A DNA stretch of 64,000 nucleotides from Tardiphaga sp051811025 (GCF_051811025.1 NZ_JBPWQE010000001.1:4278001-4342000); one strand, 5' to 3'; counted from the stretch's first letter, positions 38,592 through 48,400 are shown. A program made the numbers and translations. Notes: generated from the sequence alone by a model not told the origin.

Positions 38592-39173
38592 TCACCCTGT
38601 GGGGGAAGCCCACCCCTGGACACTAACATCCGCCAGAGCCTTGAATATCGCCGGCGTGCGTTCCAGGCGAGCGATCGTTCGCGCGCCTTCGACGGCAGCT
38701 ACCAATGCCGCTGCGGTAGAATATGCGCGCGCGGATGTGAAACCGCACCCCCTAAAATGCTCCGCAACTATCTCGGTTGAATCAACAAATCCGCGCGCTA
38801 CCCGTTTGGTCAGATCAGCGTCGAGTGCGGGAAGCTCATTCGCCAGATTTTGCATGAGGCATCCGTACTGGAAATCGGAGGCGACCATTTCGGCGGCGAA
38901 CGTGCCGAAAATCTGATGAACAAAATTCTGAGCATCGCCCTCCGTATTCGCCGAGATCTTCCGCAATACGGCGATTCTGCTCGCAACGTAATGATCGATT
39001 GCTTCTTCGGCGAGCTGTGCCTTGCCGCGCGGAAAGTGAAAGTAGAACGATCCTTTAGGCGAGCCGCTTTCTTGAATGATCTGGTTCAATCCGGTCGCAG
39101 TGTAGCCTTGGATGCGAAACAGTCGCTCGGCAGTGGCAATCGCGCGATCGCGCGCGTCGGTCTTACGGGGCAT
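38592..39173 (-). CDS. TetR/AcrR-family repressor
   Basis: A 193-residue regulator. The N-terminal helix-turn-helix has ATAERLFRIQGYTATGLNQIIQESGSPKGSFYFHFP. The C-terminal domain (about 80-185) is of the LmrA/YxaF type with FQYGCLMQNLANELP. Such proteins usually repress a divergent gene and release DNA on binding a small hydrophobic compound. It is divergent from the 39393 hydrolase, and a 35-bp perfect palindrome between them is its likely operator, so self-regulation and control of the hydrolase are both expected. Confidence 0.88.
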   Translation of the reverse strand: MPRKTDARDRAIATAERLFRIQGYTATGLNQIIQESGSPKGSFYFHFPRGKAQLAEEAIDHYVASRIAVLRKISANTEGDAQNFVHQIFGTFAAEMVASDFQYGCLMQNLANELPALDADLTKRVARGFVDSTEIVAEHFRGCGFTSARAYSTAAALVAAVEGARTIARLERTPAIFKALADVSVQGWASPTG

Positions 39174-39195
39174 CCGTCAGCATACCACGCCTCGC

Positions 39196-39239
39196 TTGAC
39201 ACATCTATGGTGATCGCCATACTATGGCGATCACCATAG
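39196..39239 (+). promoter_or_regulatory. Promoter overlapped by a 35-bp perfect palindrome (TetR operator candidate)
   Basis: The arms are CTATGGTGATCGCCATA (39205-39221) and TATGGCGATCACCATAG (39223-39239), with one central base. TTGACA at 39196-39201 and CATACT at 39218-39223 (16-bp spacer) make a sigma-70-like promoter pointing at the hydrolase gene. The palindrome covers the spacer and -10, so a bound repressor would block RNA polymerase. Confidence 0.8.
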
Positions 39240-39392
39240 TAAATGTGCCCGGCTGTATCCCCATATCAAATCACGATCCAGAAGTTGCACGCGGGGCACA
39301 TGCAACTCTCCCAGATTGCTGCGCAGGAAATACTCAAATGAGTTCGAGGAACTTCGATTTCGGCAACTGTTCTAGCGAACGGGATCACTGAG

Positions 39393-40415
39393 ATGGCCTC
39401 CAGAACCTGCTCAATAATGCTTTTAGGAGCCGCCATGTTCACTGCGATGTCCACTCACGTTGCTTCCGCGGAAAATACAGACGATGCCGTCTGGCACAAT
39501 AAAATCCCGGCCTCGTTGAGCGAGCCTGCCGTTGATATCGATAAGGATCCGAACCTTCTGCACAAGTATGCAGACAATGCGGGAACGAAAATCCACTACG
39601 TCACAATGGGATCCAATCAAAAACCGCTGATGGTGTTCGTGCACGGATTTCCGGACTTTTGGTATTCTTGGCGAAATCAGATCCAGGCATTTTCAGCAAG
39701 TTATCAGGTGGTCGCTCTTGATCTGCGCGGGTACGATTTGAGCGATCGGCCGGAAGGCGTCGAGAACTACAAGTTTCCGGTTCTCCTTGATGACATCCGC
39801 ACCGTAATCAACGCAGAGAGAAACGGCCGCAAGGTCATCCTGATCGGGCACGACTGGGGCGCCGCTTTGTCATGGCTATTCACCGGGCAACATCCAGATC
39901 TGGTCGAAAGACTTGTCGTCCTCAGCGTTCCTCATCCTGGCGCCATCACCAAGGAATTGCTCCCCTGGAATCATCCTGTTGCGCAGACGAAGGCCAGCGC
40001 TTACGCCACACGGTTCTTCGCTCGAGGCAAGGGCGACAATCTGACTGCGGAAGATTTGGCATACTGGGTTGTAAATCCAGAGGTTAAGCATCGTTATATT
40101 GAGGCTTTCGCAAAATCGTCCGTCTTGTCCATAATGGCTTATTACAAAGCCAACTACAGTCTCTCTCAGTTTGCGCTCAACCTCTTCGATCCGACCATGA
40201 AGAAAATCTACGGTGCCGTTATCAAATGCCCAGTCTTGCATGTGCACGGAATCGAGGAGAGCCATGCTTTGTTGAGCACTCTTGATCTTGAAAAGTCATG
40301 GATGGAAAATCCCGATAATCTCACGGTCAAAATCGTGCCTGGAGTTGGCCACTTCATTCAGCACGAAGTACCGGACTATCTTAATGAGACGATTTCCTCC
40401 TGGTTAAAAGATTGA
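39393..40415 (+). CDS. Exported alpha/beta hydrolase (epoxide-hydrolase/haloalkane-dehalogenase-like)
   Basis: A 340-residue protein. A signal peptide (about residues 1-26, ending His-Val-Ala-Ser-Ala) points to the periplasm, which is uncommon for this family. FVHGFPDFWYSWRNQI is the HGxP oxyanion motif, LIGHDWGAALSW is the nucleophile elbow with Asp (not Ser), and VPGVGHFIQHEVPDYL carries the catalytic His. An Asp nucleophile indicates epoxide hydrolase or dehalogenase chemistry. Codon use is visibly AT-richer than its neighbours, suggesting recent acquisition. The divergent TetR gene and shared operator suggest induction by a hydrophobic substrate. Confidence 0.87.
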   Translation: MASRTCSIMLLGAAMFTAMSTHVASAENTDDAVWHNKIPASLSEPAVDIDKDPNLLHKYADNAGTKIHYVTMGSNQKPLMVFVHGFPDFWYSWRNQIQAFSASYQVVALDLRGYDLSDRPEGVENYKFPVLLDDIRTVINAERNGRKVILIGHDWGAALSWLFTGQHPDLVERLVVLSVPHPGAITKELLPWNHPVAQTKASAYATRFFARGKGDNLTAEDLAYWVVNPEVKHRYIEAFAKSSVLSIMAYYKANYSLSQFALNLFDPTMKKIYGAVIKCPVLHVHGIEESHALLSTLDLEKSWMENPDNLTVKIVPGVGHFIQHEVPDYLNETISSWLKD

Positions 40416-40453
40416 GGACATTAAGCCCGGCATCGCGGTGGTGGATGGTCGAT

Positions 40454-40477
40454 GGCCGCTCCCGGCGCAAAGCTGAC
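40454..40477. repeat. Dispersed palindrome, copy
   Basis: GGCCGCT-CCCGGCGCAA-AGCTGAC is a degenerate copy of the 35234-35257 element, between the convergent hydrolase and SnoaL-like genes. Confidence 0.6.
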
Positions 40478-40569
40478 ACTCAACCTCCAGGATGTTTGCC
40501 GCAAATATCCGAAGGCTGGCTCCCGACCTGAGCTCCTCGGCGAGATGTCGCTTAACAGGTGCCTGGGCC

Positions 40570-41097
40570 CTAGCCCTTCGCAGCGGGTGTCGGTGGCACC
40601 GGCAGAATGATTTCAGAAGCGACCTTCCAGTCCTTCCCGACGCGAAGCCAATTGATGATCATCAGAAACGGCCTTGCTGTCCCATCCTGTCCCGCATATG
40701 AGACCGTGATGTTCATCGGCACATAGGACTCTGCTACGTCGCGCGTTAGGCCGACAATCTTGAGCTTCGCATAATCTGGCTCAAGCACGACCGGACCGGA
40801 GCTACCGATGTCATGCAGCTTTTGATCGATAGCTTCGTTGCCCCAAAAGCCGGCCCAGTTCCCCTCGGATGGGATCGCGCTCTTCGCCACCAACAGGGTC
40901 GAGGGCGATTGCCAAAACATCTCATGCAAAGCCTTGAAATCGTGTTGGTTGGCCAATTCCATCAGTCTGCCGAACTGCGATTTAATAGTGTTAAGGGTCG
41001 TGGCATCCAGCGGCTCAGCACTGACGGCGGGAGCAGCGGTGACAGCCATTGTCGAAAGAGCCGTCGCGATGAGGAGGGCAAGATGTTTCTTGTACAT
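40570..41097 (-). CDS. Exported SnoaL/NTF2-like protein
   Basis: A 175-residue protein with a Sec signal peptide (about 1-27, ending Ala-Val-Ser-Ala-Glu). The mature part has the layout of a SnoaL or DUF4440 cone fold: an N-terminal helix (FGRLMELANQHDFKALHEMFW), then beta strands with SYVPMNITVSYAGQDG and FLMIINWLRVGKDWKVAS. Such domains are usually small-molecule binding or unassigned. It is upstream of nothing obvious and probably a separate unit, reading towards the hydrolase gene. Confidence 0.7.
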   Translation of the reverse strand: MYKKHLALLIATALSTMAVTAAPAVSAEPLDATTLNTIKSQFGRLMELANQHDFKALHEMFWQSPSTLLVAKSAIPSEGNWAGFWGNEAIDQKLHDIGSSGPVVLEPDYAKLKIVGLTRDVAESYVPMNITVSYAGQDGTARPFLMIINWLRVGKDWKVASEIILPVPPTPAAKG

Positions 41098-41222
41098 GTC
41101 GGAATGCTCTTCCAGGTTTAATGGCCATTCGTCTCGCTCGGATCACCAGGTTGCGCTCTCCCATTGCGTTATTGCCGCTTTGAGACCCTCACTTCCACCG
41201 ACCGAAACGTCATCGGGAAGTT

Positions 41223-41717
41223 TTAGCTTGCACATTCGCGCAGCAAGGTCGTGATTTTCGCATCGAGGTTGCGGGCGACGGCGAGTGCTTCTGCGCTGCC
41301 ATATGGCATGAGATAGCTCTCCATCCTGTCATAGGAGAGATGCACGCCATCGGAACGTTCATCAATGAGGATTGTCACTGGAGCGTAAGATCCAGCATCG
41401 GGTACGTGTTTGACCATTTCTTTCATGATGAGTGGATTGCCCACCACAAAACGCATACTGCTGGGCGTCTTTGAACTAGATTCGAGACGGAGAACGGCGC
41501 CCAAGTCGAATTCCGCAAAGAGCATAAAACCCGTACGGCCGAGCGCGCCCTGCACAACGCGCTCCAATTCCGGGAAGGAATCTGCCGCCCTCGACGCCTT
41601 GAAGAATTCGACTATATCAGGCTGCCCGATCGCCGACTTGAATGCGGCCACAACGGCATCGAATGGCTTTGCGCTCGTAAGGCTTAAACGTTCGACTTCG
41701 ACTTTCTCTATTTTCAT
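41223..41717 (-). CDS. DUF302-family protein
   Basis: A 164-residue protein from the ATG at 41717 with GGAGGA 5 nt upstream. It has the DUF302 pattern: an early FDAVVAAFKSAIGQ helix, LFAEFDLGAVLR in the core, and VGNPLIMKEMVKHVPDAGSYAPVTILIDE as the GNP...YxPvtv block. The function of this domain is unknown; members are often periplasmic, but no signal peptide is seen here. It lies about 80 bp downstream of an alpha/beta hydrolase gene and may be in its operon. Confidence 0.82.
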   Translation of the reverse strand: MKIEKVEVERLSLTSAKPFDAVVAAFKSAIGQPDIVEFFKASRAADSFPELERVVQGALGRTGFMLFAEFDLGAVLRLESSSKTPSSMRFVVGNPLIMKEMVKHVPDAGSYAPVTILIDERSDGVHLSYDRMESYLMPYGSAEALAVARNLDAKITTLLRECAS

Positions 41718-41796
41718 TTTATCCTCCGAAATAACTCTCATGGATAGAGTGCGTATGATCGCGTCGACCTCTCGCCGGGGATCATGCGGCTGCCGG

Positions 41797-42654
41797 TTAC
41801 GCGTTCAGGAAAGTCCGGACGTGGCTGACGAAGATCTCGTGGTGCTGAAACAGGGCGCCGTGGCCTGAATCGGGATAGAGGACCAGCTGCGCGTTGCTGA
41901 GTTCTTTGAACATTGCGTAGGCATTGTTTGCTGGAAGCATGGTGTCGTGGCTACCGCTGACCACAAGAGTGGGCTGACGAATCGCGTGCAGAATGGCGTG
42001 CTCGGGATCAGGTGTGGCGCACCAAGTGATCAGCGCCTTGGCCTGCGGATCGGTTACCGCGCTGCCGTTGTCGGTGTCCCTATCGTCCTTACGCACCTGC
42101 GTCCGCTTCAGGAACGCCAGGCCGGACGATTGGCTGGCGGACGACGTCGTGAAGAACAGCGGCAGGCGGGGGTCCGGTGCATCGGTTTGGGAAAACGCGT
42201 CTTGTAGAACCGCTAGCAGGTGTTCCTCTCCACCTTTGGGCGCGGTCCCAACGAGGATGAGCTTGCGGACCAGACGTCCGTGCTCGGCAGCGATCTGCTG
42301 GGCGACGCATCCGCCGAGGGAAAAGCCCAGCAGGTCGACTTCGGAGATGCCAAGCGCGTTGATGAAGGCGACCGCGTCGCGTGCCATCGCCGCGACATTG
42401 TCGGGCGTCTGACCGGTCGAGCGACCGACTCCGGCGTTGTCGAAGGCGATCACAGGGCGATCGGCGGCGAGGACGTTGACGACGGCGGGATCCCACGCAT
42501 CGATGTTGCCCGAGAAGTGCTGCAGAAGCACCAGCGGCGTTCCGGTCGATGGGCCGAGGCGGCGATAGGCGAAGCGGATTCCGCGGCCTTCGACGTAGCG
42601 GGTGGGTGCCGTTTCAAGCGTGGCGTCCTCGCTCGTGATGTCGAGTGCAGTCAT
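41797..42654 (-). CDS. Alpha/beta hydrolase (proline iminopeptidase/lactonase-like)
   Basis: A 285-residue cytoplasmic hydrolase. LLQHFSGNIDAWDPAV is the oxyanion region, GFSLGGCVAQQIAAEHG the nucleophile elbow with Ser, FDNAGVGRSTGQTP the conserved strand-4 loop, and LYPDSGHGALFQHHEIF the His region. A reading of GSHDTMLPANN gives the acid. It resembles hydrolases found next to AraC-type regulators and may act on lactones or peroxyacids. It is followed by a DUF302 gene and preceded by another hydrolase gene. Confidence 0.85.
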   Translation of the reverse strand: MTALDITSEDATLETAPTRYVEGRGIRFAYRRLGPSTGTPLVLLQHFSGNIDAWDPAVVNVLAADRPVIAFDNAGVGRSTGQTPDNVAAMARDAVAFINALGISEVDLLGFSLGGCVAQQIAAEHGRLVRKLILVGTAPKGGEEHLLAVLQDAFSQTDAPDPRLPLFFTTSSASQSSGLAFLKRTQVRKDDRDTDNGSAVTDPQAKALITWCATPDPEHAILHAIRQPTLVVSGSHDTMLPANNAYAMFKELSNAQLVLYPDSGHGALFQHHEIFVSHVRTFLNA

Positions 42655-42739
42655 GTCATCCTCCGGATGCTTGGCATGAAGTAATCAAGTGGGGGACCAG
42701 TGCAGCGCTCCCGGCACGCATGCGCCGGGAGCGGTCTTG

Positions 42740-43510
42740 TCACTTCACCAGCGCGGCCTTTTCAATCACCGCCGCGACTTCCTTCGCATGAACGACGAGC
42801 GAAGCATGGCTGCCGGCGACTTCCGTCGTCTGAGCCTTCATCCTACCGGCGAAAAACTTCTGAGCCTCGGGTGCGATCACCTTGTCCTTCGTGCTGATGA
42901 CATAGAATGTCGGCTTGTCGCGCCAGGCTGCAATGTCGACGGGCGCCTCGAATGCAACGTGATTCAACGGAAGCTGCGAGTTAGCCAGGTGCGCGGCGAT
43001 CTCCGGAGGAAGGTCGGCTGCAACGGCCGACGGAAATACCTTGGGATCGATGTAGAGGTTGCCCTTGTCGTCCGGATGAATCGCCGCACCACCTTCGGTC
43101 GCGGGACCGCTCTTGGCGAGGTCCGCCAGAGATTGTCCCACGTCGGGCGCGAAAGCGGAGACGTAGACGAGCGCCGAGATCTTGGGGTCGTTGCCGGCTT
43201 CCGTGATGACCACGCCGCCCCAGGAATGGCCGACGAGAACGGTCTTGCCGTTCTGCTTCGCCAGGGCCTGTTTGGTGGCATCGACGTCAGCGGCAAGGGA
43301 GGTGAGCGGATTTTCGACGAGTGTGACGTTGTAGCCCTTCTTGGTGAGGATATCGGCAACGGGCTGCCAACTCGTCTGGTCGACGAAAGCGCCATGGACG
43401 AGCACGATGTTGCGAGCGGCTCCCCTGGGCAGTTCGGCCGACTGGGCGGAGGCGGCAAATGCCGCTCCGGCCAGGAGGACGGCGGCGGTTGAAAGCAGAA
43501 GATTTCGCAT
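42740..43510 (-). CDS. Exported alpha/beta hydrolase (EstC/salicylate-esterase-like)
   Basis: A 256-residue protein from the ATG at 43510 with AGGAG 6 nt upstream. The signal peptide (about 1-24) ends Ala-Gln-Ser-Ala. IVLVHGAFVDQTSWQPVADIL opens the fold, VLVGHSWGGVVITEA is the nucleophile elbow with Ser, VISTKDKVIAPEAQKFFAGRM gives the acid region, and AGSHASLVVHAKEV the His. It resembles plant-esterase-like bacterial proteins of unknown substrate. It is divergent from the AraC-type regulator, with about 210 bp between starts. Confidence 0.86.
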   Translation of the reverse strand: MRNLLLSTAAVLLAGAAFAASAQSAELPRGAARNIVLVHGAFVDQTSWQPVADILTKKGYNVTLVENPLTSLAADVDATKQALAKQNGKTVLVGHSWGGVVITEAGNDPKISALVYVSAFAPDVGQSLADLAKSGPATEGGAAIHPDDKGNLYIDPKVFPSAVAADLPPEIAAHLANSQLPLNHVAFEAPVDIAAWRDKPTFYVISTKDKVIAPEAQKFFAGRMKAQTTEVAGSHASLVVHAKEVAAVIEKAALVK

Positions 43511-43722
43511 GAATGGCTCCTGTTGGATGACGAACGACGCGAGGTCGGGGATGGGCAGGCGATCCAGCAAAGTCACGGGTCTTCCATCTGCCGCTTCGGA
43601 AATGGATGACTGCACGATGCGTCCGCGCGCTTCGGCAGGACCTAATATGAAGATGTCTCGGACGGTAGAGCCCAATCGTCCAAGTATTGCGTCGGATCGT
43701 CCGCGAGATTAGCATTGCCACT

Positions 43723-44688
43723 ATGGACATCCTCGCCGAAGTACTCGACCGCGTGCGCCTCGGGGGGACTTTGCTGTTCCACTTCGAGCTCGGCCATCCC
43801 TGGAATCTGGCGTTGCCACAACGCCCCTACGCCATGTTTCATTATATCAGCCGTGGCTCAGCGACCCTCGCGCTTGAACAGGGATCAGAACTCCGCATGA
43901 ACGCGGGCGACTGTGTCGTCATCTCGCGGGGCGAGCCCCATGTGATTTATTCGGATCGCCGGACGGCGCCATTTTCGGTTCTCGACTTCGATCGATCGGC
44001 CGCGGATCGTGGCGTTGTTCGTCACGGCGGCAACGCGCAGCCGCATGCGACGATGATCTGCGGCAAGTTCACCGTGGCGCGGCCCTCACGCGGCAGCGTG
44101 CTGGACTTGCTCCCGCCGGTGCTTCTCCTGAAGCCCACGGAGGACGGCGCGTGGCTCGAGGCGATTCTGCGACGCATGGTGAGCGAGTCGGCGTGTGAGC
44201 GTCCCGGCCAGGGCGTCGCGCTGTCACGACTAACAGAAGTGCTCTTCGTCGAGGTTCTGCGAAACTGGATCAAGTCGCTTGGTCCCGGAGAAGGCGGGTG
44301 GCTGGGCGCGATGGCGGACCCGCACATCGGACCAGCACTTCGGTTGATCCACGAGCGACCGGATCGGCCCTGGACCCTCGATGACCTCGGGCAACGCGTG
44401 GGGCTAGGCCGCTCGGCGTTTTCGGCGCGCTTCACCAAGCTCGTCGGTCAGTCCATGTACAGTTATCTGATCGCGCGCCGGATGTCGGAGGCCGCATTCT
44501 TGCTTGAAACAAGCGACGAAGCGATCGCACGGATCGCGACCTCTGTCGGCTATGAGACCACTGCCGCGTTTTCGAAGCTCTTCCATCGACATCACGGCCT
44601 ATCGCCTGGTCGTTACCGGGCAACGCGGCGCTCTGACGGCGACCGAAGGCAAGAGGACGTCGTCCTGGAAGCAGAAGTCACCGATTGA
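43723..44688 (+). CDS. AraC-family regulator with cupin domain
   Basis: A 321-residue regulator from the ATG at 43723. The N-terminal half (about 1-180) is a cupin-6 sensor domain (FHYISRGSATLALEQGSELRMNAGDCVVISRGEPH). The C-terminal 100 residues are the double helix-turn-helix (WTLDDLGQRVGLGRSAFSARFTKLVGQSMYSYLIARRM and IARIATSVGYETTAAFSKLFHRHHGLSPGRYR). It lies divergent from the exported hydrolase, which it probably activates, perhaps together with the hydrolase and DUF302 genes downstream. The inducer is unknown. Confidence 0.9.
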   Translation: MDILAEVLDRVRLGGTLLFHFELGHPWNLALPQRPYAMFHYISRGSATLALEQGSELRMNAGDCVVISRGEPHVIYSDRRTAPFSVLDFDRSAADRGVVRHGGNAQPHATMICGKFTVARPSRGSVLDLLPPVLLLKPTEDGAWLEAILRRMVSESACERPGQGVALSRLTEVLFVEVLRNWIKSLGPGEGGWLGAMADPHIGPALRLIHERPDRPWTLDDLGQRVGLGRSAFSARFTKLVGQSMYSYLIARRMSEAAFLLETSDEAIARIATSVGYETTAAFSKLFHRHHGLSPGRYRATRRSDGDRRQEDVVLEAEVTD

Positions 44689-44757
44689 CCCGCAAGCTCT
44701 ACAACGGGGTTCGCGCGGTGTTTAGCTTGTCCATCGCAGGACTCCCAACTTCCTTCG

Positions 44758-45096
44758 TTATCGCAGCTTGCCGAGCCAGAGCGCAGAGAGCGACGGGCGA
44801 TTGCGCACGCCGAACTTGGCGTAGATCGATTTGACGTGACGCGCGATCGACCGCAAGGAACGGCGCATGCTGAGCCAACGAGAAATCTCCTCCCGTTCAG
44901 ACAGACTAAGCGCTCGCTTGGCACGGCACCGATCAGGCGGTCGGATACCGCCAGTCGGCGATATGATCGAGAATACCAATGAGGAATCGCGGTCAAACCG
45001 ACGTCCGATCGAACTCATCGGTTCGCCTGCTTGCCAACGATCCCAGATCTCGGATCGTTGCGCCGCCGAATAGTTAATGCGTTGTCGCCGTTTCAT
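44758..45096 (-). pseudogene. Chimera of IS30 transposase N-terminus and LuxR gene tail
   Basis: The first 87 or so residues (MKRRQRINYSAAQRSEIWDR..., SSIGRRFDRDSS, LSLSEREEISRWLSMRRSLRSIAR) are the N-terminal DNA-binding region of an IS30-family transposase. They join in frame to VKSIYAKFGVRNRPSLSALWLGKLR, which is 22 of 25 identical to the end of the LuxR-type regulator at 49933-50724. The join lies at a shared TCACGT around 44834-44839. No DDE domain is left, so it cannot transpose. It records an IS30 end that fused to a second, now lost, luxR-like gene. Confidence 0.85.
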
Positions 45097-45470
45097 GTCC
45101 GCACTCCATCTTTGCTAAAAGATTAGAGTGTTGCACCGACCAATTGAGCCCACCGTGCAAAGCGGACGGTGCCGCAACGTCAGTCGCACGCGCAACGTCA
45201 GGCGACTGCTGCGCCGATTGAACAAAGACCTTTCTGACAGGAGTTTTGTGTGACCCGATGGACCACCGACAGTAGGTCCTGTCGTCGCACCGGTCCGCGC
45301 TACGTCGGGTCAGTACCGTCGATTGTGCCCGCCTCAACCGATGCATGAGGCGGTTCATCTTTGCCGAAGAATGCTCGTTTCAACAGCTCACTGACGGCGC
45401 TGTCGATCACACCACTCGGCCATTTGACTTATTGCTATGAAATCGCCGTCATCGACGAAGAGCTGAGGCT
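45097..45470. other. Intergenic region with possible IS30 end
   Basis: No supported gene is seen in about 370 bp. The stretch near 45125-45145 (AGAGTGTTGCACCGACC) looks like the outer end of an IS30-type element, fitting the truncated transposase next to it. A partial copy of the dispersed GTGCAA-AGCGGAC element follows at about 45155-45167. Confidence 0.45.
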
Positions 45471-48400
45471 TTAAGAGGCGCTGCGACGAATGTCGCTTTG
45501 CATCTCGGCCTCGGTCTCCTGAAGCCAGAACGGCATGTCCATCGTGCGGTACAGTGCGGCCGCGCTGGTGAAATACTTCTGCGCGTGCGCGTGGGGGCCC
45601 CTACGCCGGTAAAGCTTGCCGAGGCCGAACTTGCAGTGGGCGACCAACGGACGCATGCCGCGCGTTTCGGCGAGTACCAGCGCCCGGCGAAAATGAGTCT
45701 CGCCGCGCTCGGCATCGAACCGGTCGGGGTGGGTCGCAACCTCGCCGAGAAGATGCAGCGCATGAGCCGCGAACCCGGCCTGGTGCAGAGAGGCTTTCAG
45801 TGCGTGGGTGCCGAGCCGCTGCGCGTCGTCGAGACGCCCCAGCAACAGCGCTGTCCGACCTAGCCACGGATAGAGCCATCCGAGATTCCCGACATATCCG
45901 GTCGCGACCTGACGCTCGACGAGTTGCTCACCTTCCTGAAGCCGGCTCAGTGCCTCGCTGGCGTCGCCAAGCTGCGCCATGTTCCAGGCGGAGAAGGCGA
46001 CCGACAGGGAAAGCAGGAGAGGGAGATTTCCCGCCCTGATCACCGCCATTGCACGCTCAAAACCTGGCCGCGCCTGTGCCCACTCGCCCCGCAGCAGGTG
46101 GACCGTCCCATCGGTAAGGTGAGCCCATCCGACGGCGTAGGCATCCAGCAGCGGTGCGACGAGCCGGATCGCTTCGGCTGCAGGCCCGGCCGCTTCGGCG
46201 AAGCGGCCTAGTTCCGCCAGGCTCATGATCAGGTAGCCACGGTCGTGAACCGATGGCGGAGCAGCGATTCCAAAATTCTCCAAGGCCCAACCGGTAGGCA
46301 GAGCGGAAAGATTGTCGGTGGTCAGGTCCACCACCCGGGCATGGTCGCCGCGGAAGAAGCGTACCTGCGAGAGAAAACTTGTGGCAAGGATGCGAAGCCT
46401 GAGGTCCCCGAGGCGCCCCGCGATCTCCAGCGCGCGAGCGCCGGACGCAAGCCCGTCGTCCAGCTCGCCGAGCCCGCCGTGCATACTTGTCATGACGGCG
46501 CAGACTCGGCCGCGCCGGCCGTCGTCGTTCATCCGCTCGGCGAGCGTCCCCGCTTCACGCAGGCGTTCCAGCGCCCGCCCGACTTCGCCGAGCCGGACTA
46601 GCAACTGACGCAAGTCGAGTCGGATATCGAAGCCTTGCTCCAGCGTCGACCGACTCTCCGGCAGTGTCGCGAGAACCTCCAGCGCCCGTTCGAAGAATTC
46701 GACAGCTTCGCGGAGCGCCCATCGTACATGGGCAAGCCGACCCGCCTTGAGCCAAAAGTCGATCGCCTCACTAGCAAGCCCGGCCTCGGTGAAATGGTGG
46801 GCGACCACCTCGGGCAGGCGTTCTACCGTCGCCGCAAGCCGCTCGACCAGAACATTGGCGATGTCTGCATGCAACTGTCGCCGCCGGCTCCTGAGCATCG
46901 TGATATAGGCGGCGTCCTGGACCAGCGCATGTTTGAACGCGTAAGTCGCGTCCGCCGACGTTCCGCGTCGGGAGATGAGGCCGGACGCCGTCAGCCGTTC
47001 CAGTGCCGCGTGGAGGTCCATCGGGGGCATGGCGGACACCGCGGCAATCAGCTCGTGGGAGAACTCCCGTCCGATCGCGGCGCCGATCTGCGCCACATGC
47101 TTGACCGTGCCAAGCCGGTCGAGGCGGGCGACCAACGAAGCTTGCAGCGTGGTCGGGATCGCGAGTGGCGGCAGCGGTCCATCGAGCACGTAGCGGTCCG
47201 TCGTCTCGCGCAACAATCTGCTATCGAGCAGCGTGCGCGTCAATTCCTCGATGAACAGTGGTACGCCATCCGTATGCGCAAGGATCTGATCGGTGACGAC
47301 GTCAGGCAGCGGCTTGTCCTTGGTGACGCCACCAATGATGGCGGCGCTGTCATGACGTCCAAGTCGGCTCAAGAGCAGCATCGTAACATGCGGCTGGCCG
47401 ACCCAGGTTGGTTCGAGTTCCGGCCGGAACGTGACGGCCAGCAACACCGGCAGGTTAGCGGCGCGCGCGACCAGTCGATCGAGCAGGTCGAGTGAAGTTG
47501 GATCGATCCAGTGGACATCCTCGAACACGACCAGGATGGGGCTCTTCGCTGCCAGGCCGTCGAGCTGGTCGAGCAGTGCCGCGAGTGTCATCTCTCGCTT
47601 CTGCTGCGGACTGACCGCCAATGCCGGATAGCGTCCATCCGTCGGCAGCGTCAGCAACTCGGCGATCAGCGCCATGTCGCGCGGCAGATTTTTCGCCGTC
47701 GGCTTTAGCAGGGCCTCCAATTTCTCGAGCTTCGCGCTGAAGTCGCTGCTCGGTTCGAATCCCGCGGCTTGCTCGAGCTGCGCGATGAACGGATGGAGCG
47801 CGCTCTGCGCGTGGTGGGGCGAGCAAAAATAGCGAATGCGGGTATGCGGCTCGCCGTCGAGCCTGCGCAGCAGGCTTTCGGCAATGCGCGATTTGCCGAT
47901 ACCAGGCTCGCCGGAGAGCAGGACGACCCGACCCTCGCCGAGCTTGGCCTGATCCCAGCGGCGCAACAGGCGCTCGATCTCTTCCTGCCGTCCAACGAGC
48001 GGGGTCAGCTTACCCGCGCGTCGGGCCTCGAACCGGCTGACGCCGGCCGTCTCGCCGCGTACCCGCCACGCTTCCACCGGTTGCGGCAGTCCCTTCACCT
48101 CGATGGGATCGCGTGCGCGGCAGTCGAACATCTGCCCCACCAGCCGCCGCGTGCTGGCGGCAATCAACGCTTCACCGGGCACTGCCGCGGCTTGCAGCCG
48201 CGTCGCCATGTCCGACGTATCTCCGATCGCAACCCGCTGCTGCATATTGCCGGCCCCCCGCCATTTGCCCACAACTACGAGCCCGGAAGCAATTCCGGCA
48301 CTGGCCTGAAGCGCGGTGCCGAAGGAGGTTTTTAAGGTGCCAACGGCATCTAGAAGGGCACGACCAGCGCGAACCGCTTGCTCGGCGTCATGCTCACGCG

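Noticed and set aside
45074..45358. 94-codon reverse frame
   Set aside because: It overlaps the IS30 chimera start and the putative IS30 end, has no ribosome site and no protein-like pattern.
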